Assembly (NCBI GenBank): GCA_008690995.1
Contig: VRMN01000001.1
Coordinates: forward strand, 2,728,001-2,792,000
Direction of reading: 5' to 3'
DNA: 64,000 bases
Origin: Porphyridium purpureum
Lineage: Eukaryota; Rhodophyta; Bangiophyceae; Porphyridiales; Porphyridiaceae
The notes beneath the pieces were generated by a model, which was not told where the DNA came from, made no database searches, and was given only the letters and a program-made list of their open reading frames with translations. The translations under genes were made by a program, and so were the position numbers. Every line of letters begins with the position of its first letter. Positions within the stretch are counted from its first letter, which is position 1. Shown piece by piece: positions 1 through 9,297 of this stretch.

Positions 1-882
1 GAACGCCAGCTTTTCCAGAAGGCGGTGGATGAAGCATACGCAAGCGGGCTCATCGGGAAGAATGCATGCGGCTCCGATTTTGATTTTGAAATTGTGGTGC
101 ACCATGGCGCAGGAGCGTATGTCTGTGGTGAAGAGACTGCGCTGATTGAAAGCCTCGAGGGTAAAATGGGAAAACCGCGCCTGAAGCCGCCATTCCCGGC
201 AAAGCATGGTCTGTATGGCTGCCCGACAATGGTCAGCAACGTCGAGACCATCAGTAATTTGCCCACCATTCTGCGCCGCGGCGGCGAGTGGTACGGTGGA
301 CTGGGACGGCCCGGAAATTCAGGCACAAAGCTGTTCAGCATCAGCGGCCATGTCAATAACCCCACAACAGTTGAAGAGGAGATGAGCATTCCGCTACGGG
401 AGCTGATCGAGAGACACGCCGGTGGAGTGCGTGGCGGCTGGGACAATGCTCTGGCCATTATCCCTGGTGGGGTGTCGTGTCCGATGCTGCCAAAGGACAT
501 CTGCAATGAAGTGCTCATGGACTACGATGCGCTGTGGAGTGCCGGCTCCTCCTTTGGCACCGGCGCTGTGGTGGTCATGGACCGGTCGACGGATTTGGTC
601 GACGCCGTCCGCAGGCTCGAGTTCTTCTACATGCACGAGTCGTGCGGCCAGTGTACGCCGTGCCGCGAGGGAACGGGCATTCTGTACGAAGGGCTGGACC
701 GCATCATGAACAAGAAGGCGACCGCCGACGAATTGGACGACCTGCTGGACGTGTGCAAGAGCATACAGGGCCACACTGTGTGCGCGCTCGGCGATGCTGC
801 GGCATTGCCAGTGCATGGCCTCATCCGCTTCTTCCGCGACGACATCGAAAAACGGATTGCCGCGCAGCACCTATCCACGTGA
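1..882 (+). CDS. NDUFV1: NADH:ubiquinone oxidoreductase 51 kDa subunit (complex I, NuoF/NDUFV1), 5' end cut by window
   Basis: The frame is open from base 1 to the TGA at 880-882, so this is the C-terminal ~293 residues of a protein that normally has about 430-490. The visible part includes the [19 protein letters not shown] segment, which in the family lies in the FMN/NADH-binding domain. It also has the N3 [4Fe-4S] cluster motif [13 protein letters not shown], with the fourth cysteine in HTVCALGD. In the family this subunit oxidises NADH with FMN in the matrix arm of mitochondrial complex I. The targeting leader and first Rossmann-like part lie outside the window. The next gene downstream on the same strand, COQ10, is also mitochondrial. 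Identification is secure from the motifs. Confidence 0.95.
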   Translation, partial: ERQLFQKAVDEAYASGLIGKNACGSDFDFEIVVHHGAGAYVCGEETALIESLEGKMGKPRLKPPFPAKHGLYGCPTMVSNVETISNLPTILRRGGEWYGGLGRPGNSGTKLFSISGHVNNPTTVEEEMSIPLRELIERHAGGVRGGWDNALAIIPGGVSCPMLPKDICNEVLMDYDALWSAGSSFGTGAVVVMDRSTDLVDAVRRLEFFYMHESCGQCTPCREGTGILYEGLDRIMNKKATADELDDLLDVCKSIQGHTVCALGDAAALPVHGLIRFFRDDIEKRIAAQHLST

Positions 883-936
883 GCCGCTGCTGCACGCGCG
901 TCACGCTGTAAGTAAACACAACGAAGTCCTCTGCGC

Positions 937-968
937 ACTGTACCTGATCCTTTCCCCCCCAACTGTAC
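937..968. promoter_or_regulatory. Two ACTGTAC motifs upstream of COQ10
   Basis: ACTGTAC occurs at 937-943 and 962-968, the second inside the longer form CCAACTGTACC. Both lie in the 258-bp gap between the complex I gene and COQ10, with a TATA-like TATAAG near 1119. The same motif recurs in many other 5' gaps of this window. Its function is inferred from placement only. Confidence 0.4.
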
Positions 969-1140
969 CGCTTCACCTGGAATCTCCGCCATACGAATTC
1001 CAGCGGGCATTAGTACGGAGAGGGAAACAGACGGACAGCCGTCAGCGCTCGCAGCCAGGGACGCGAGGGCGTGTGGAGACACGTGCTGGTCAGCCAGGTG
1101 GGCGCCGACCACTTCATCGTATAAGGTGCGTACAGGCAAC

Positions 1141-1941
1141 ATGCGAGCGCTCGGGCTTTGGCGACAAGCTGCCCGTTTTCCCCGAGCGGGGTGGAGCCAG
1201 TCGGCTCGTGGGTCAAGCAGTACGCGCGGCTGCGATAGGAAAGGCGCGATGGGTTACAGCTGCGCCGGTGGTGACATGAATGGCGGGTGGCATCCGCGGG
1301 GGTTGTACACGCTCGCGCGCGTGCCGCCTCGAAACGGTATCCTCGGTGCGAGCCGCGACACATTGCAGCACGGGTTCAAGCGCGGCCTGTTCTTCGACTC
1401 GCTCAACCCATTCGCTGTGGCTCCGAAAACTGATATGCCCTCGGCCTCAACGCATGCGGCGCGAAAGCACCACGAGCGGAGACTCGTGCCCTTCTCGCCC
1501 GATGAATTATACAGGGTTGTGCTCGATGTGGGGCAGTACAAGAATTTTGTGCCTTGGTGCGTCGAGTCCCACGTGATTCGCGCAGACGAGACTACACACG
1601 AGATGGAGGCGAAGCTCAAAGTTGGCTTCCGCGTGTTTAGTGAGGAGTACACGAGCGTGATTAATTATGTGCCGCGAAGCTCAGTCAGGGTGCGCGCTGT
1701 CAACAGCTCCCTCTTCAAGCACCTTGTGAACGAGTGGCGCTTTAAGCCGGGCCCGGATAAGCACAGCGCATGGCTCGACTTCATGGTCGACTTCCAGTTC
1801 AAGAATACGCTGTATCAAGGTGCGTCCAACCTTTTCTTCGACGAGGTCTGCAAGAAGATGGTGGAGTCGTTTGAAAACCGGTGTATGGACCTGTACAATC
1901 GGTCTACGCGCTACACGCGTGGTCCGTCGCGTAGATTCTAG
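1141..1941 (+). CDS. COQ10: Coenzyme Q-binding protein COQ10 (START-like), mitochondrial
   Basis: The product has 266 residues. I start at the ATG at 1141, because the frame before it opens only through GTG. The first ~100 residues are rich in Arg, Gly and Ser with almost no acidic residues, fitting a mitochondrial presequence. Residues about 108-255 form the COQ10/polyketide-cyclase START-like fold: ERRLVPFSPDELYRVVLDVGQYKNFVPWC at the start, then VNEWRFKPG and a C-terminal helix ending FENRCMDLY. In the family the protein binds ubiquinone in the inner membrane and is needed for efficient Q biosynthesis and respiration. The leader is long compared with yeast or human COQ10, so a later start (for example the ATG near 1249) is possible. 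COQ4, another Q-biosynthesis gene, lies about 49 kb away. Confidence 0.88.
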   Translation: MRALGLWRQAARFPRAGWSQSARGSSSTRGCDRKGAMGYSCAGGDMNGGWHPRGLYTLARVPPRNGILGASRDTLQHGFKRGLFFDSLNPFAVAPKTDMPSASTHAARKHHERRLVPFSPDELYRVVLDVGQYKNFVPWCVESHVIRADETTHEMEAKLKVGFRVFSEEYTSVINYVPRSSVRVRAVNSSLFKHLVNEWRFKPGPDKHSAWLDFMVDFQFKNTLYQGASNLFFDEVCKKMVESFENRCMDLYNRSTRYTRGPSRRF

Positions 1942-2170
1942 CCGTCACACAGCGATGGAAAGCATGATCACAATGAGTGCAAGCTCTTTCGGCTGGTGTA
2001 GTCGCATCGTACACCAGCTCCGTATCAATTTCCAGCGAAATCGAACACAAATTTTTGACTCGAATACAATGTCAAGGGCTCTGGCTCTTTCTTTTGCTTT
2101 CCTTTTCTGGGGCACGGCGCCATGACTTGTTTTCCTTTTCGTATGCGCATCTTCCGCGCGTTTGGTTCCA

Positions 2171-5056
2171 CTAGGAATTTGTAGATGAAGGGGTCTTGTC
2201 GCCTTTGAGTCTGGCGTCATGTGATTTTTCACGTAAGAACGTTCGATCGTGGTTTTGTAAGTTCGCCGCCTTGGACACCATGTTTTTGAATGGCCGCTTC
2301 CCCGTTGTTTCTCGCATCGACGACGACAAGAAGCTGACGGTGTCTGTACCCGTGTTGGATATTTTGTCAAACGGCGAGGTGGGAGGCGTGTCAAGCTCCT
2401 TGGTGGTGTCCATGTCTAGCCGCTCAAGGGCATAGCTGCCGTCTAGCACGCCGCATGGAAGGCCGTTGCGAAGCAGCGTTTCGTGAAATTCTGCACTACG
2501 CTTCCCCGGAGCCCACGTGGTCGCCTTGCGCTTCGTCGCGTCCTGTGCTGGTGCAGCTGAAGTGGCGGGGTTCGTTCCTTCCTCTTTAAACCACGAGCCC
2601 AAGCTATCACTCTCAGCAACTAGAAGGTCAACGCTGGCGTTCAATCCAAGCACGCACGACACAAAAAACTCAGAGACTTTTCCTGTGAACTTGAACGTGA
2701 GAGTCACATATTTGCGAGCCAATAGTTCCAGCTTGTTCTCCATCAAACGGACAGCCTCCGAGTCATGCAAAGTCCAATGCGGCTCAGCGCCCTCCTTCTT
2801 GGCTCGCATCTTGTGCGGGGAACGATGTAGAACTGACGAAGTCAATGAGCAGGTCCATCCACCATTACTTGCACCCGCTTGCTCCAGCAATGATGAAGCA
2901 AGCCCGCTGATTCTCAAATTCTCGAAACGAAGAAATAAAACTTCCGTGTCACGAGATAGACGCAGTAAGGTGTCGCGTCCCTTCAGACCGGTGGTATGAA
3001 TTAGATCTACCTGGACGCGTGCAAACACAGGCGAATGGTCGCTGGTGACAATCTGCTTGTGCGAAATATCCGAGTACTGCAGAATGGTGGAAGAGGAGCC
3101 ACGAAGACTGCGCACCAGCACGCGATCGCACCATGCCGGGGCACGGCCCTTTTCTGAACTGTACACTCTGCGCTGTGTTTCGGCGTCCCACACGCCCGGC
3201 GCATACTTGTACGTCGGCGGAAAGCACAGCTTGCCCTCTTTAAAGCCATAGAATGCTCGATTGAGAGCCCTTTGCTCAAAAAGCTGGTCACGCTTTCCAA
3301 GCACCGTCCACTGCTCGCTCGCAACGCACTCGAGTACCGTCTCTCGTGCTAAATCAATTCGGTAGTTCAGGTCGCCCATCCAAAACAGATGATGGCAGTG
3401 GCTAGTCATAATGTCTGGGCCACCGGGGTCTGCAATTTTCTTCAATCCGCGCACGATTTCCTCGTAGTCTTGGTTTCGCCGGAGTGTTTCGTTCTGATGC
3501 GCGGCCAAATGACTATTGATAAAGCAGAAAACTGTGTCAAACAAGGTGAAGCGCAACCCAATGGCGCCCTTGTTCCCGCCCACACCCGCCACTCCAACAT
3601 TCGTCGTATCACTCTTCACATTTCCGATGCGAGAAATGAGGCTCTCGCGCACATATACAGACAAGACGCGGTTCCAGTGATCCACGTGCGCCAGGCAGAC
3701 ATACTTTGTTTTCCGCATTGCCATCGCAGACGCGAGCATGGACTGCCAGTACTGAACCAGATACTTTCGTGATGACGGATCGAACGTGCACTCTTGCACG
3801 GCAACGACCACAATATCATCATCTCCGTTCATGTTTCCCTCTGCTCGATCTCTAGCCGCAGGAGCTTGGATCCAAGCACTTGGCTGCTCTGGTTTGGCAC
3901 CGCCCATGTTCCATGTATATAGCGCAACATTCACATCAACAGGCCGATGTGAATGTGGAATGGGAATAGCACGATGGTGTTGGTGAGGAAGATGCACATT
4001 AGAATGCAGGTGCGACAAACCTCTTGGGCCTAGTCCTGCCCCTGGCGAAATGCTAGGACCGGTAACACTGGAGCTTTCTCTTCCTTTCGACATCTTTCCC
4101 GGAAAGTCGCGGCGGGCTTCGCCCGAGAACTTGCGCGGTGAGGCAGGCAGCGAATGCGTGCCTCCGTCTTCATGAAAAGGGTCCGGACTCCGCAAGGGCA
4201 CAAAATTTAGCTTTCGCATTCGCGGACTTGCCGCAAATATCTGAGCGTCATTGTTCATACTTGCCACTCTGAGCTCGCGTTCTATGTCATCCAACTCGCC
4301 GTCCTCAGCCGGAATCTCCACCACAACTGTGCAGTCACCGATGCCAAAGTCTTCTATTTCTAAATCCGACTCATCCTCGTCGTTCAATGCGAGCGGTGAT
4401 GGCAAGAAGACCGCAGCAGACTGACCCGGCAAACCATTCTGTGATTCATGCTGCATGGGGCCCTCCTTGATGGACAGCACAAGCTCCATGAACATCTCAG
4501 CCTGTGCGCGGCTCTCAAATTTGAACAGTTTGCTTGGCGCTTCTTCTGTCATCAAATGCATGCTCACAGACGATGAGCCGACGCGCTCCAGGCCGCGCAC
4601 GGTTTGTATTCGATACGCGCGCTTGTGCTCATCACCCGCGGGCGTCATTTCATGAATGACACCTGCCACAAAATCAACGACCAGTTGCCGCCGTCTTCTC
4701 TGGTACAACGTGCGCCCTCGTTTCTCAATGCCAAACACATACGTCTGTGTGTCCGAAAAGTCAGCGTTTCGCGTCTTGTCAGCACCGCCGGGCGATGCAG
4801 CCGGCGCTTCTGCAGACGCAGGCGCAACCATTCCTTGCGCCGTGGTTGTGCCCACAGGCGAGTCCCCCATTCTGCTGAAGTTTGGCAGCACTGTCTTCAA
4901 ATCCAACGCCGGCCTTGCCCTATGCTTAACGCTATCCTTTCTTGGGCTGGCCGCGGCTGGAATGGCCGCAGACACCGACGCCGCTGGCGCGTCCGCAGCC
5001 TCCACCACCAATGCCTCGGCGTCCGCCGGATCCTGATGTTGTTGCTGCTCGCTCAT
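2171..5056 (-). CDS. Inositol polyphosphate 5-phosphatase with N-terminal PH-like and C-terminal C2-like regions
   Basis: The product has 961 residues and starts at the ATG at 5056 (MSEQQQHQ); the codon three positions upstream is GTG. The IPPc catalytic domain spans roughly residues 370-680. It shows the family motifs in order: NVALYTWNMGG, VVAVQECTF (Mg-binding Glu), NSHLAAHQNE, FWMGDLNYRID, PPTYKY, PAWCDRVLV and SDHSPVFARV. Before it, residues about 110-200 (YVFGIEKRGRTLYQRRRRQLVVD onward) look like a PH-like lipid-binding module, and a Pro/Ser-rich linker follows. After it, residues about 690-815 resemble a C2 beta-sandwich. The enzyme should remove the 5-phosphate from phosphoinositides such as PI(4,5)P2 at membranes. 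There is no Sac1 domain, so it is not a full synaptojanin. Both termini are low-complexity. It is divergent from the GT92 gene. Confidence 0.88.
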   Translation of the reverse strand: MSEQQQHQDPADAEALVVEAADAPAASVSAAIPAAASPRKDSVKHRARPALDLKTVLPNFSRMGDSPVGTTTAQGMVAPASAEAPAASPGGADKTRNADFSDTQTYVFGIEKRGRTLYQRRRRQLVVDFVAGVIHEMTPAGDEHKRAYRIQTVRGLERVGSSSVSMHLMTEEAPSKLFKFESRAQAEMFMELVLSIKEGPMQHESQNGLPGQSAAVFLPSPLALNDEDESDLEIEDFGIGDCTVVVEIPAEDGELDDIERELRVASMNNDAQIFAASPRMRKLNFVPLRSPDPFHEDGGTHSLPASPRKFSGEARRDFPGKMSKGRESSSVTGPSISPGAGLGPRGLSHLHSNVHLPHQHHRAIPIPHSHRPVDVNVALYTWNMGGAKPEQPSAWIQAPAARDRAEGNMNGDDDIVVVAVQECTFDPSSRKYLVQYWQSMLASAMAMRKTKYVCLAHVDHWNRVLSVYVRESLISRIGNVKSDTTNVGVAGVGGNKGAIGLRFTLFDTVFCFINSHLAAHQNETLRRNQDYEEIVRGLKKIADPGGPDIMTSHCHHLFWMGDLNYRIDLARETVLECVASEQWTVLGKRDQLFEQRALNRAFYGFKEGKLCFPPTYKYAPGVWDAETQRRVYSSEKGRAPAWCDRVLVRSLRGSSSTILQYSDISHKQIVTSDHSPVFARVQVDLIHTTGLKGRDTLLRLSRDTEVLFLRFENLRISGLASSLLEQAGASNGGWTCSLTSSVLHRSPHKMRAKKEGAEPHWTLHDSEAVRLMENKLELLARKYVTLTFKFTGKVSEFFVSCVLGLNASVDLLVAESDSLGSWFKEEGTNPATSAAPAQDATKRKATTWAPGKRSAEFHETLLRNGLPCGVLDGSYALERLDMDTTKELDTPPTSPFDKISNTGTDTVSFLSSSMRETTGKRPFKNMVSKAANLQNHDRTFLREKSHDARLKGDKTPSSTNS

Positions 5057-5426
5057 CTGATCCACTCATCCAAGTTCATCAACTCGCTGCGTCGTGTTGT
5101 CCCCGGCACACACGGCTTGTCCCTCGCACCATCTGCACTCCGGCTCAGAATCCCCCCATCCAACATGAGCTGAGTGGAAAAAAGCGGGACAGTCCACTGT
5201 ACACCACTCGCCCCAAGAAACCGAAACTTCTTCGGCTATTCGGCTATTCGGCTATTCGGCTATTCGGCTATTCGGCTATTCGGCTATTCGGCTATTCGGC
5301 TATTCGGCTATTCGGCTATTCCAAGTGGGACATGTCTGGGGAAACGGGACGGCGAGAAGTAGCGGGTTCGAGGGTCAGTGATGCAGGAGCAAGACCTTGA
5401 CGCACGCATGTGCGTGGTGCGTAGCG
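5057..5426. other. Divergent promoter region between the 5-phosphatase and the GT92 gene
   Basis: This 370-bp gap separates two start codons pointing away from each other. It holds one ACTGTAC motif (5196-5202) and the 8-bp tandem repeat at 5233-5320. No gene was seen. Confidence 0.6.
5233..5320. repeat. Eleven perfect tandem copies of the 8-mer CGGCTATT
   Basis: The 88 bases are exactly 11 head-to-tail copies of CGGCTATT with no mismatch. The array lies in the intergenic region of a divergent gene pair. An 8-bp period cannot keep a coding frame unit, so it is non-coding. It could be a simple minisatellite or an amplified protein-binding site. Confidence 0.95.
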
Positions 5427-8400
5427 ATGCGGCCGTCGAGTCGCTGCAGCCGCAGTATCCTGATGCTGTGTGGCGCCGTGGTGTTCATGGGGATGGCCTT
5501 CGGTGTTTACTGGCAAAGCGTGCGCGTGCACGAAGCCCTCAAACAGACACCGCCCAGCTCTCATGATACCGAAAGATCGCTCAAATTCGCACATGGTCTC
5601 AGTGCAGATGGAGAGGCGCTCGCGCATGTGAACGTGCGTGAAAGGGTTGCACGGAACGAAACAGACATCGTACACCGAATCGAACGGAAAGATCGCGGTG
5701 GCACTGCTCAGCGTCGCGAGTTCGAAAACCTCCCTGATCCGCGATCAGAAAGCCAGGCGATGAATGATGGAAAACCAGGGCAGCACGAGAGCGAAAGAAG
5801 GAGCGGATTTCACCCGACTCAGACACCGTCTGCCTTGGCTGAGAATGCAGCGCCGTTTCCGAGCACGTCTTTCAACTCGGGGCCTGGCAAAGAACCGAAG
5901 CCGGTAGAGCTTGACATACGATTGCTTCAGCATTCGAGCGTGATTTTGTCTCAGTGGAATGCACCTAGAGCGAAAATACGCATGTCCGAGGAGGGTCTTC
6001 TGCTTGCGAGGCATTTACGTTCAGATCGCGAAGATGTGCAATGCACCGGCGGGGCAAAGTTGGCACGGTTGCCAAGTTTGGCTGAATGGGGGAATTCTTC
6101 CAATGGCAGGAAAAAGCTTTATGTCTCAGATGCTTATCTGGTGAGAACAGCAGACGACGGAGGGCATGATGGTGATGGAAAGGCAGCGAATGCGACCTTT
6201 TCCGCACACTTTTTGCTGAGTCTCCACGGTCCGCATTCGTCCAGCAAATTCTCGCTGCTCAATGTTGGCTTTGCAGTTGAGCTTGAGCTTTACTCGGATA
6301 TTCCTCGCGTGGCAAAAGCTTTGACTCCGACTGCTACGGTGCGCTGTTATCTCGAACCTCCCGTGCGACCACTGCCACAAGAGCAAGGCGACAACGAAGA
6401 GACCGGGGAAGCACCGTGGGTTCAAACGATGTATGCTTACTTCTGCGATGAAGTTCGGGTGTCTTTTGAAAATGGTCCGAGTGCGTTTACAAGCTTTGGT
6501 GCCCGTCTCCTTTTTCGGGCTCTAGACGAGCTCCGTAGTATGGAGCCGACATTTGATGCTCAGTCGCACATTAATCTAGTTTTGTGTGAATGGGACATCA
6601 AAAGCGGTATACTTCCCCCTCCGCAGAAGGTCGACTTTTCTATCGTGACCATGTTGCGCTCGAGTGAACCAGATGAAGCAAATGGACATGGCAGAAAGTC
6701 CATCACACAGAGAGCGGATTTCTTGCAGGAGTGGCTCTCGTACCATTTCTTTTTGGGCGTACGGTCCTTTGTTATATACGTGGATGGCACGTGCGACAAG
6801 ACTCTGAGAGAGCTTTTGGCTCCATTTTTGCAGGCGGGCCTTGCCATGTGTATTCCTACGACGAGAGTACATGTGATGAATGATCATGACACAAACACTT
6901 CAACAAGAGCACAGAATCGCGACCCTGAACTGGTTCACCGCGGCATGGTTTTCGCCGTGCATGTAGACCGTTTTCGGCAATTTTCGCGCTACATCGTCTT
7001 TTTGAGCATCGACGAATTCCTCATTCTCGACGATCGTTTCACAACACCCAATTCAACAAACTCAACATTTCCATCAAGTATGGGGCCGCCGAGTCAGAAC
7101 CCGTTGGCGAGATTTCTACAAAGCATAGATGTCGTTTCGGGTCGCCTTCCGTGCGGCGTGAGAACAGGTGAATTTATCAGCTTTCGGCATGATAGTCAAT
7201 CAGCACACTCTTTGTTGACCGAGATGTGTACAACAGAAGGTTTGGTCATTCAGTCTGATCGGTTGCAAACCATTTTTGATGCAAAGGAAGTGAGTGTGTA
7301 TACAAACGCTCACGGACCATCTGGATATATCTCGAGTACCTGTACAGAGCTGGTTGCGCCTCGACAGGACTTCTTTGTCGCCAGCGTTTGCGGGGATAGT
7401 CAGGTTTCACCCACGAGCATGACCCAAGCGCGTCAAAGACTTGAGCTCAAGAATCTCGCCAACGTTACTCGCGGCATACTGAAGCAGCTAGGTATGCTCA
7501 GTGATGTAGAATTCGATCTTCGCACGGCAAGAATTCTGAATGTGTCGGTGCCGGTGCGGTCATCCGATCCCTTTGGACCTCGTTCAATGTATTACAAGGA
7601 CTCGACGAAGCAGAGCAAGCACAACGGGGAAGCGATACCTGAAGAAGTGGGCGCGAGTTCTGTTCGAGAGGCGGAAACCCGAGGAACAATTGACAGCAAA
7701 ATAGCACCTGCTTGCACAAATGCCGGTCATATCGCCAGCATGGGATCTCTTGTCCAATGGTCAGGGTTGCGTGAAAGCGGCGACAGAGATGCCAATTTAA
7801 CCGAAGGCATAGACCTGAGTCTGCGCCACTTGTTTCTCTTGGACGCATACGTGGTTCGATTGCCGGCATCATTATTAACCGCACCCAGTCGACCTCGTTT
7901 CTCAGTCCACTTTCTGGTGAAGTATCGTGGCCCGTTTATGTCCACTCCTTTCTCGCTGCTCAACCACGGCTTGCCATTTAAAGTGGCTTTGCGAGGCGGC
8001 CGCACGAGTAGCCAGCAAATGATCACCGTGTCTTGCACTGTGGATCCACCCCCTGGCGAATACAAGGAAGTCGAGACCATGCGCGAAACTTGGTACGGGT
8101 ACCATTGTGAGTCGTTCACCATCGAAGATACAGACGACGTTTCCTCTCCAGCCGTGGTCAACAGCGTACGCATATATATAGATATCGAAGATCAGGAGTG
8201 GCTCGGCCGATTAGCCCACAACTTTCAGGCCACGTCGACGGTCCCGATGACTCTTTGCGAGTGGGACGCTGGAGCCGGCATCACGCGTCCGAGGACTTCT
8301 GGAGAACCGTCAGCCGTCGCTTTGGTAACTATGGTCGATCCCGATTACTTTCTGTTCGACTTGTTTGGAAACCGACAACCGTCGGCTCTCGAACGCCTTC

Positions 8401-9245
8401 CCGAGTGGCTGGCGTATCACTTGCATCTAGGCTTCCGTGACATTACTGTGTACGTCGATGGTGATCTTGCGCTCGTCGCGAAGGCGTTGGAGCCTTTTGT
8501 GCTCACTGGAGCCGTTCGCATTATTCAGTCCTTCAAGAATCGAATTCTTTCCGAGCCGGCACCTAAGTGGCAAGCGCTCATGGGCAAAAATGCGAAAGGG
8601 ATGCTACTGCGAAAGCGCGACCATCAGCGAGCTGTTTTTTCGGCGCATGCGGATCGATTTGGCGCCCATTTTCAAGGCATCATGTTCCTTGATGTCGACG
8701 AGTTTCTTTTGATCGCACCTAGGCTGAGTATGAGCCCCGCAAACACTGAGCGAAAGGGCGAGCCCGTCACGCCATTGCGAGGGCTTTTAATTCATTTGAC
8801 GTCGGTATCAATGAGCTGGAATGAAGCGCCAGGAGAAAAGCGGAAATTTTGCCAGTTCAGGTTCCGCTGGTGGTACCACGAGTATCGTCAACGAGAAGCT
8901 GCTGGGTCGCCAGTCGCACGCTCTCCTGACTCAGAGCTCGTGTTGCAAAAATTTCAGTTCCGGCGTACGACGCCGGCACAGAAAAGCGATCGTGGCGCAA
9001 GCAAAGCACTGTTTCTTGGTGAGTTCGCGACGTTTTACTGTAACCAGCACGGTCTCTTCAAGTTTTCGAACGGTGCATGCAAAGAGCTTGCGGTGGAGGC
9101 GGAAGTGGCGTACATAGGACACTTTCGCTACGCTAAGAATCCCCTAATCACTAATACTTTAACAGAATATGCCATCGACAAGTCTCTGGTTGCCAACGTG
9201 CAGAAAACGCTAGACAACATTGCGGCCGGGACCTGGTCGCCGTAA
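5427..9245 (+). CDS. Tandemly duplicated GT92 (DUF23)-like glycosyltransferase, type II membrane protein
   Basis: The product has 1272 residues and starts at the ATG at 5427; the frame upstream opens only at TTG. A short basic N-terminus and a hydrophobic stretch at residues 10-29 form a signal anchor, so the rest should face the Golgi or ER lumen. Two homologous modules follow. Module 1 (about 175-640) has DAYLVR, FSLLNVG, LCEWDIKSGI, EWLSYH at 435, YVDG, and SIDEF at 527-531. Module 2 (about 770-1260) has DAYVVR, FSLLNHG, LCEWDAGAGI, EWLAYH at 993, YVDG, and DVDEF at 1089-1093. EW-x-x-YH and DxDEF are GT92 hallmarks, the latter a metal/nucleotide-sugar site. Module 1 has Ser at its first Asp and may be inactive. 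The sugar and acceptor are unknown; cell-surface polysaccharide synthesis is a reasonable guess. Confidence 0.75.
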   Translation: MRPSSRCSRSILMLCGAVVFMGMAFGVYWQSVRVHEALKQTPPSSHDTERSLKFAHGLSADGEALAHVNVRERVARNETDIVHRIERKDRGGTAQRREFENLPDPRSESQAMNDGKPGQHESERRSGFHPTQTPSALAENAAPFPSTSFNSGPGKEPKPVELDIRLLQHSSVILSQWNAPRAKIRMSEEGLLLARHLRSDREDVQCTGGAKLARLPSLAEWGNSSNGRKKLYVSDAYLVRTADDGGHDGDGKAANATFSAHFLLSLHGPHSSSKFSLLNVGFAVELELYSDIPRVAKALTPTATVRCYLEPPVRPLPQEQGDNEETGEAPWVQTMYAYFCDEVRVSFENGPSAFTSFGARLLFRALDELRSMEPTFDAQSHINLVLCEWDIKSGILPPPQKVDFSIVTMLRSSEPDEANGHGRKSITQRADFLQEWLSYHFFLGVRSFVIYVDGTCDKTLRELLAPFLQAGLAMCIPTTRVHVMNDHDTNTSTRAQNRDPELVHRGMVFAVHVDRFRQFSRYIVFLSIDEFLILDDRFTTPNSTNSTFPSSMGPPSQNPLARFLQSIDVVSGRLPCGVRTGEFISFRHDSQSAHSLLTEMCTTEGLVIQSDRLQTIFDAKEVSVYTNAHGPSGYISSTCTELVAPRQDFFVASVCGDSQVSPTSMTQARQRLELKNLANVTRGILKQLGMLSDVEFDLRTARILNVSVPVRSSDPFGPRSMYYKDSTKQSKHNGEAIPEEVGASSVREAETRGTIDSKIAPACTNAGHIASMGSLVQWSGLRESGDRDANLTEGIDLSLRHLFLLDAYVVRLPASLLTAPSRPRFSVHFLVKYRGPFMSTPFSLLNHGLPFKVALRGGRTSSQQMITVSCTVDPPPGEYKEVETMRETWYGYHCESFTIEDTDDVSSPAVVNSVRIYIDIEDQEWLGRLAHNFQATSTVPMTLCEWDAGAGITRPRTSGEPSAVALVTMVDPDYFLFDLFGNRQPSALERLPEWLAYHLHLGFRDITVYVDGDLALVAKALEPFVLTGAVRIIQSFKNRILSEPAPKWQALMGKNAKGMLLRKRDHQRAVFSAHADRFGAHFQGIMFLDVDEFLLIAPRLSMSPANTERKGEPVTPLRGLLIHLTSVSMSWNEAPGEKRKFCQFRFRWWYHEYRQREAAGSPVARSPDSELVLQKFQFRRTTPAQKSDRGASKALFLGEFATFYCNQHGLFKFSNGACKELAVEAEVAYIGHFRYAKNPLITNTLTEYAIDKSLVANVQKTLDNIAAGTWSP

Positions 9246-9297
9246 TCAACGTGAAAGGCGTCCTGCCGTAGCAGTAGTACCCGGAAAAAAGTGGTTT

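Noticed and set aside
5233-5320. CRISPR-like array
   Set aside because: The units are 8 bp and directly adjacent with no spacers; it is a simple tandem repeat.
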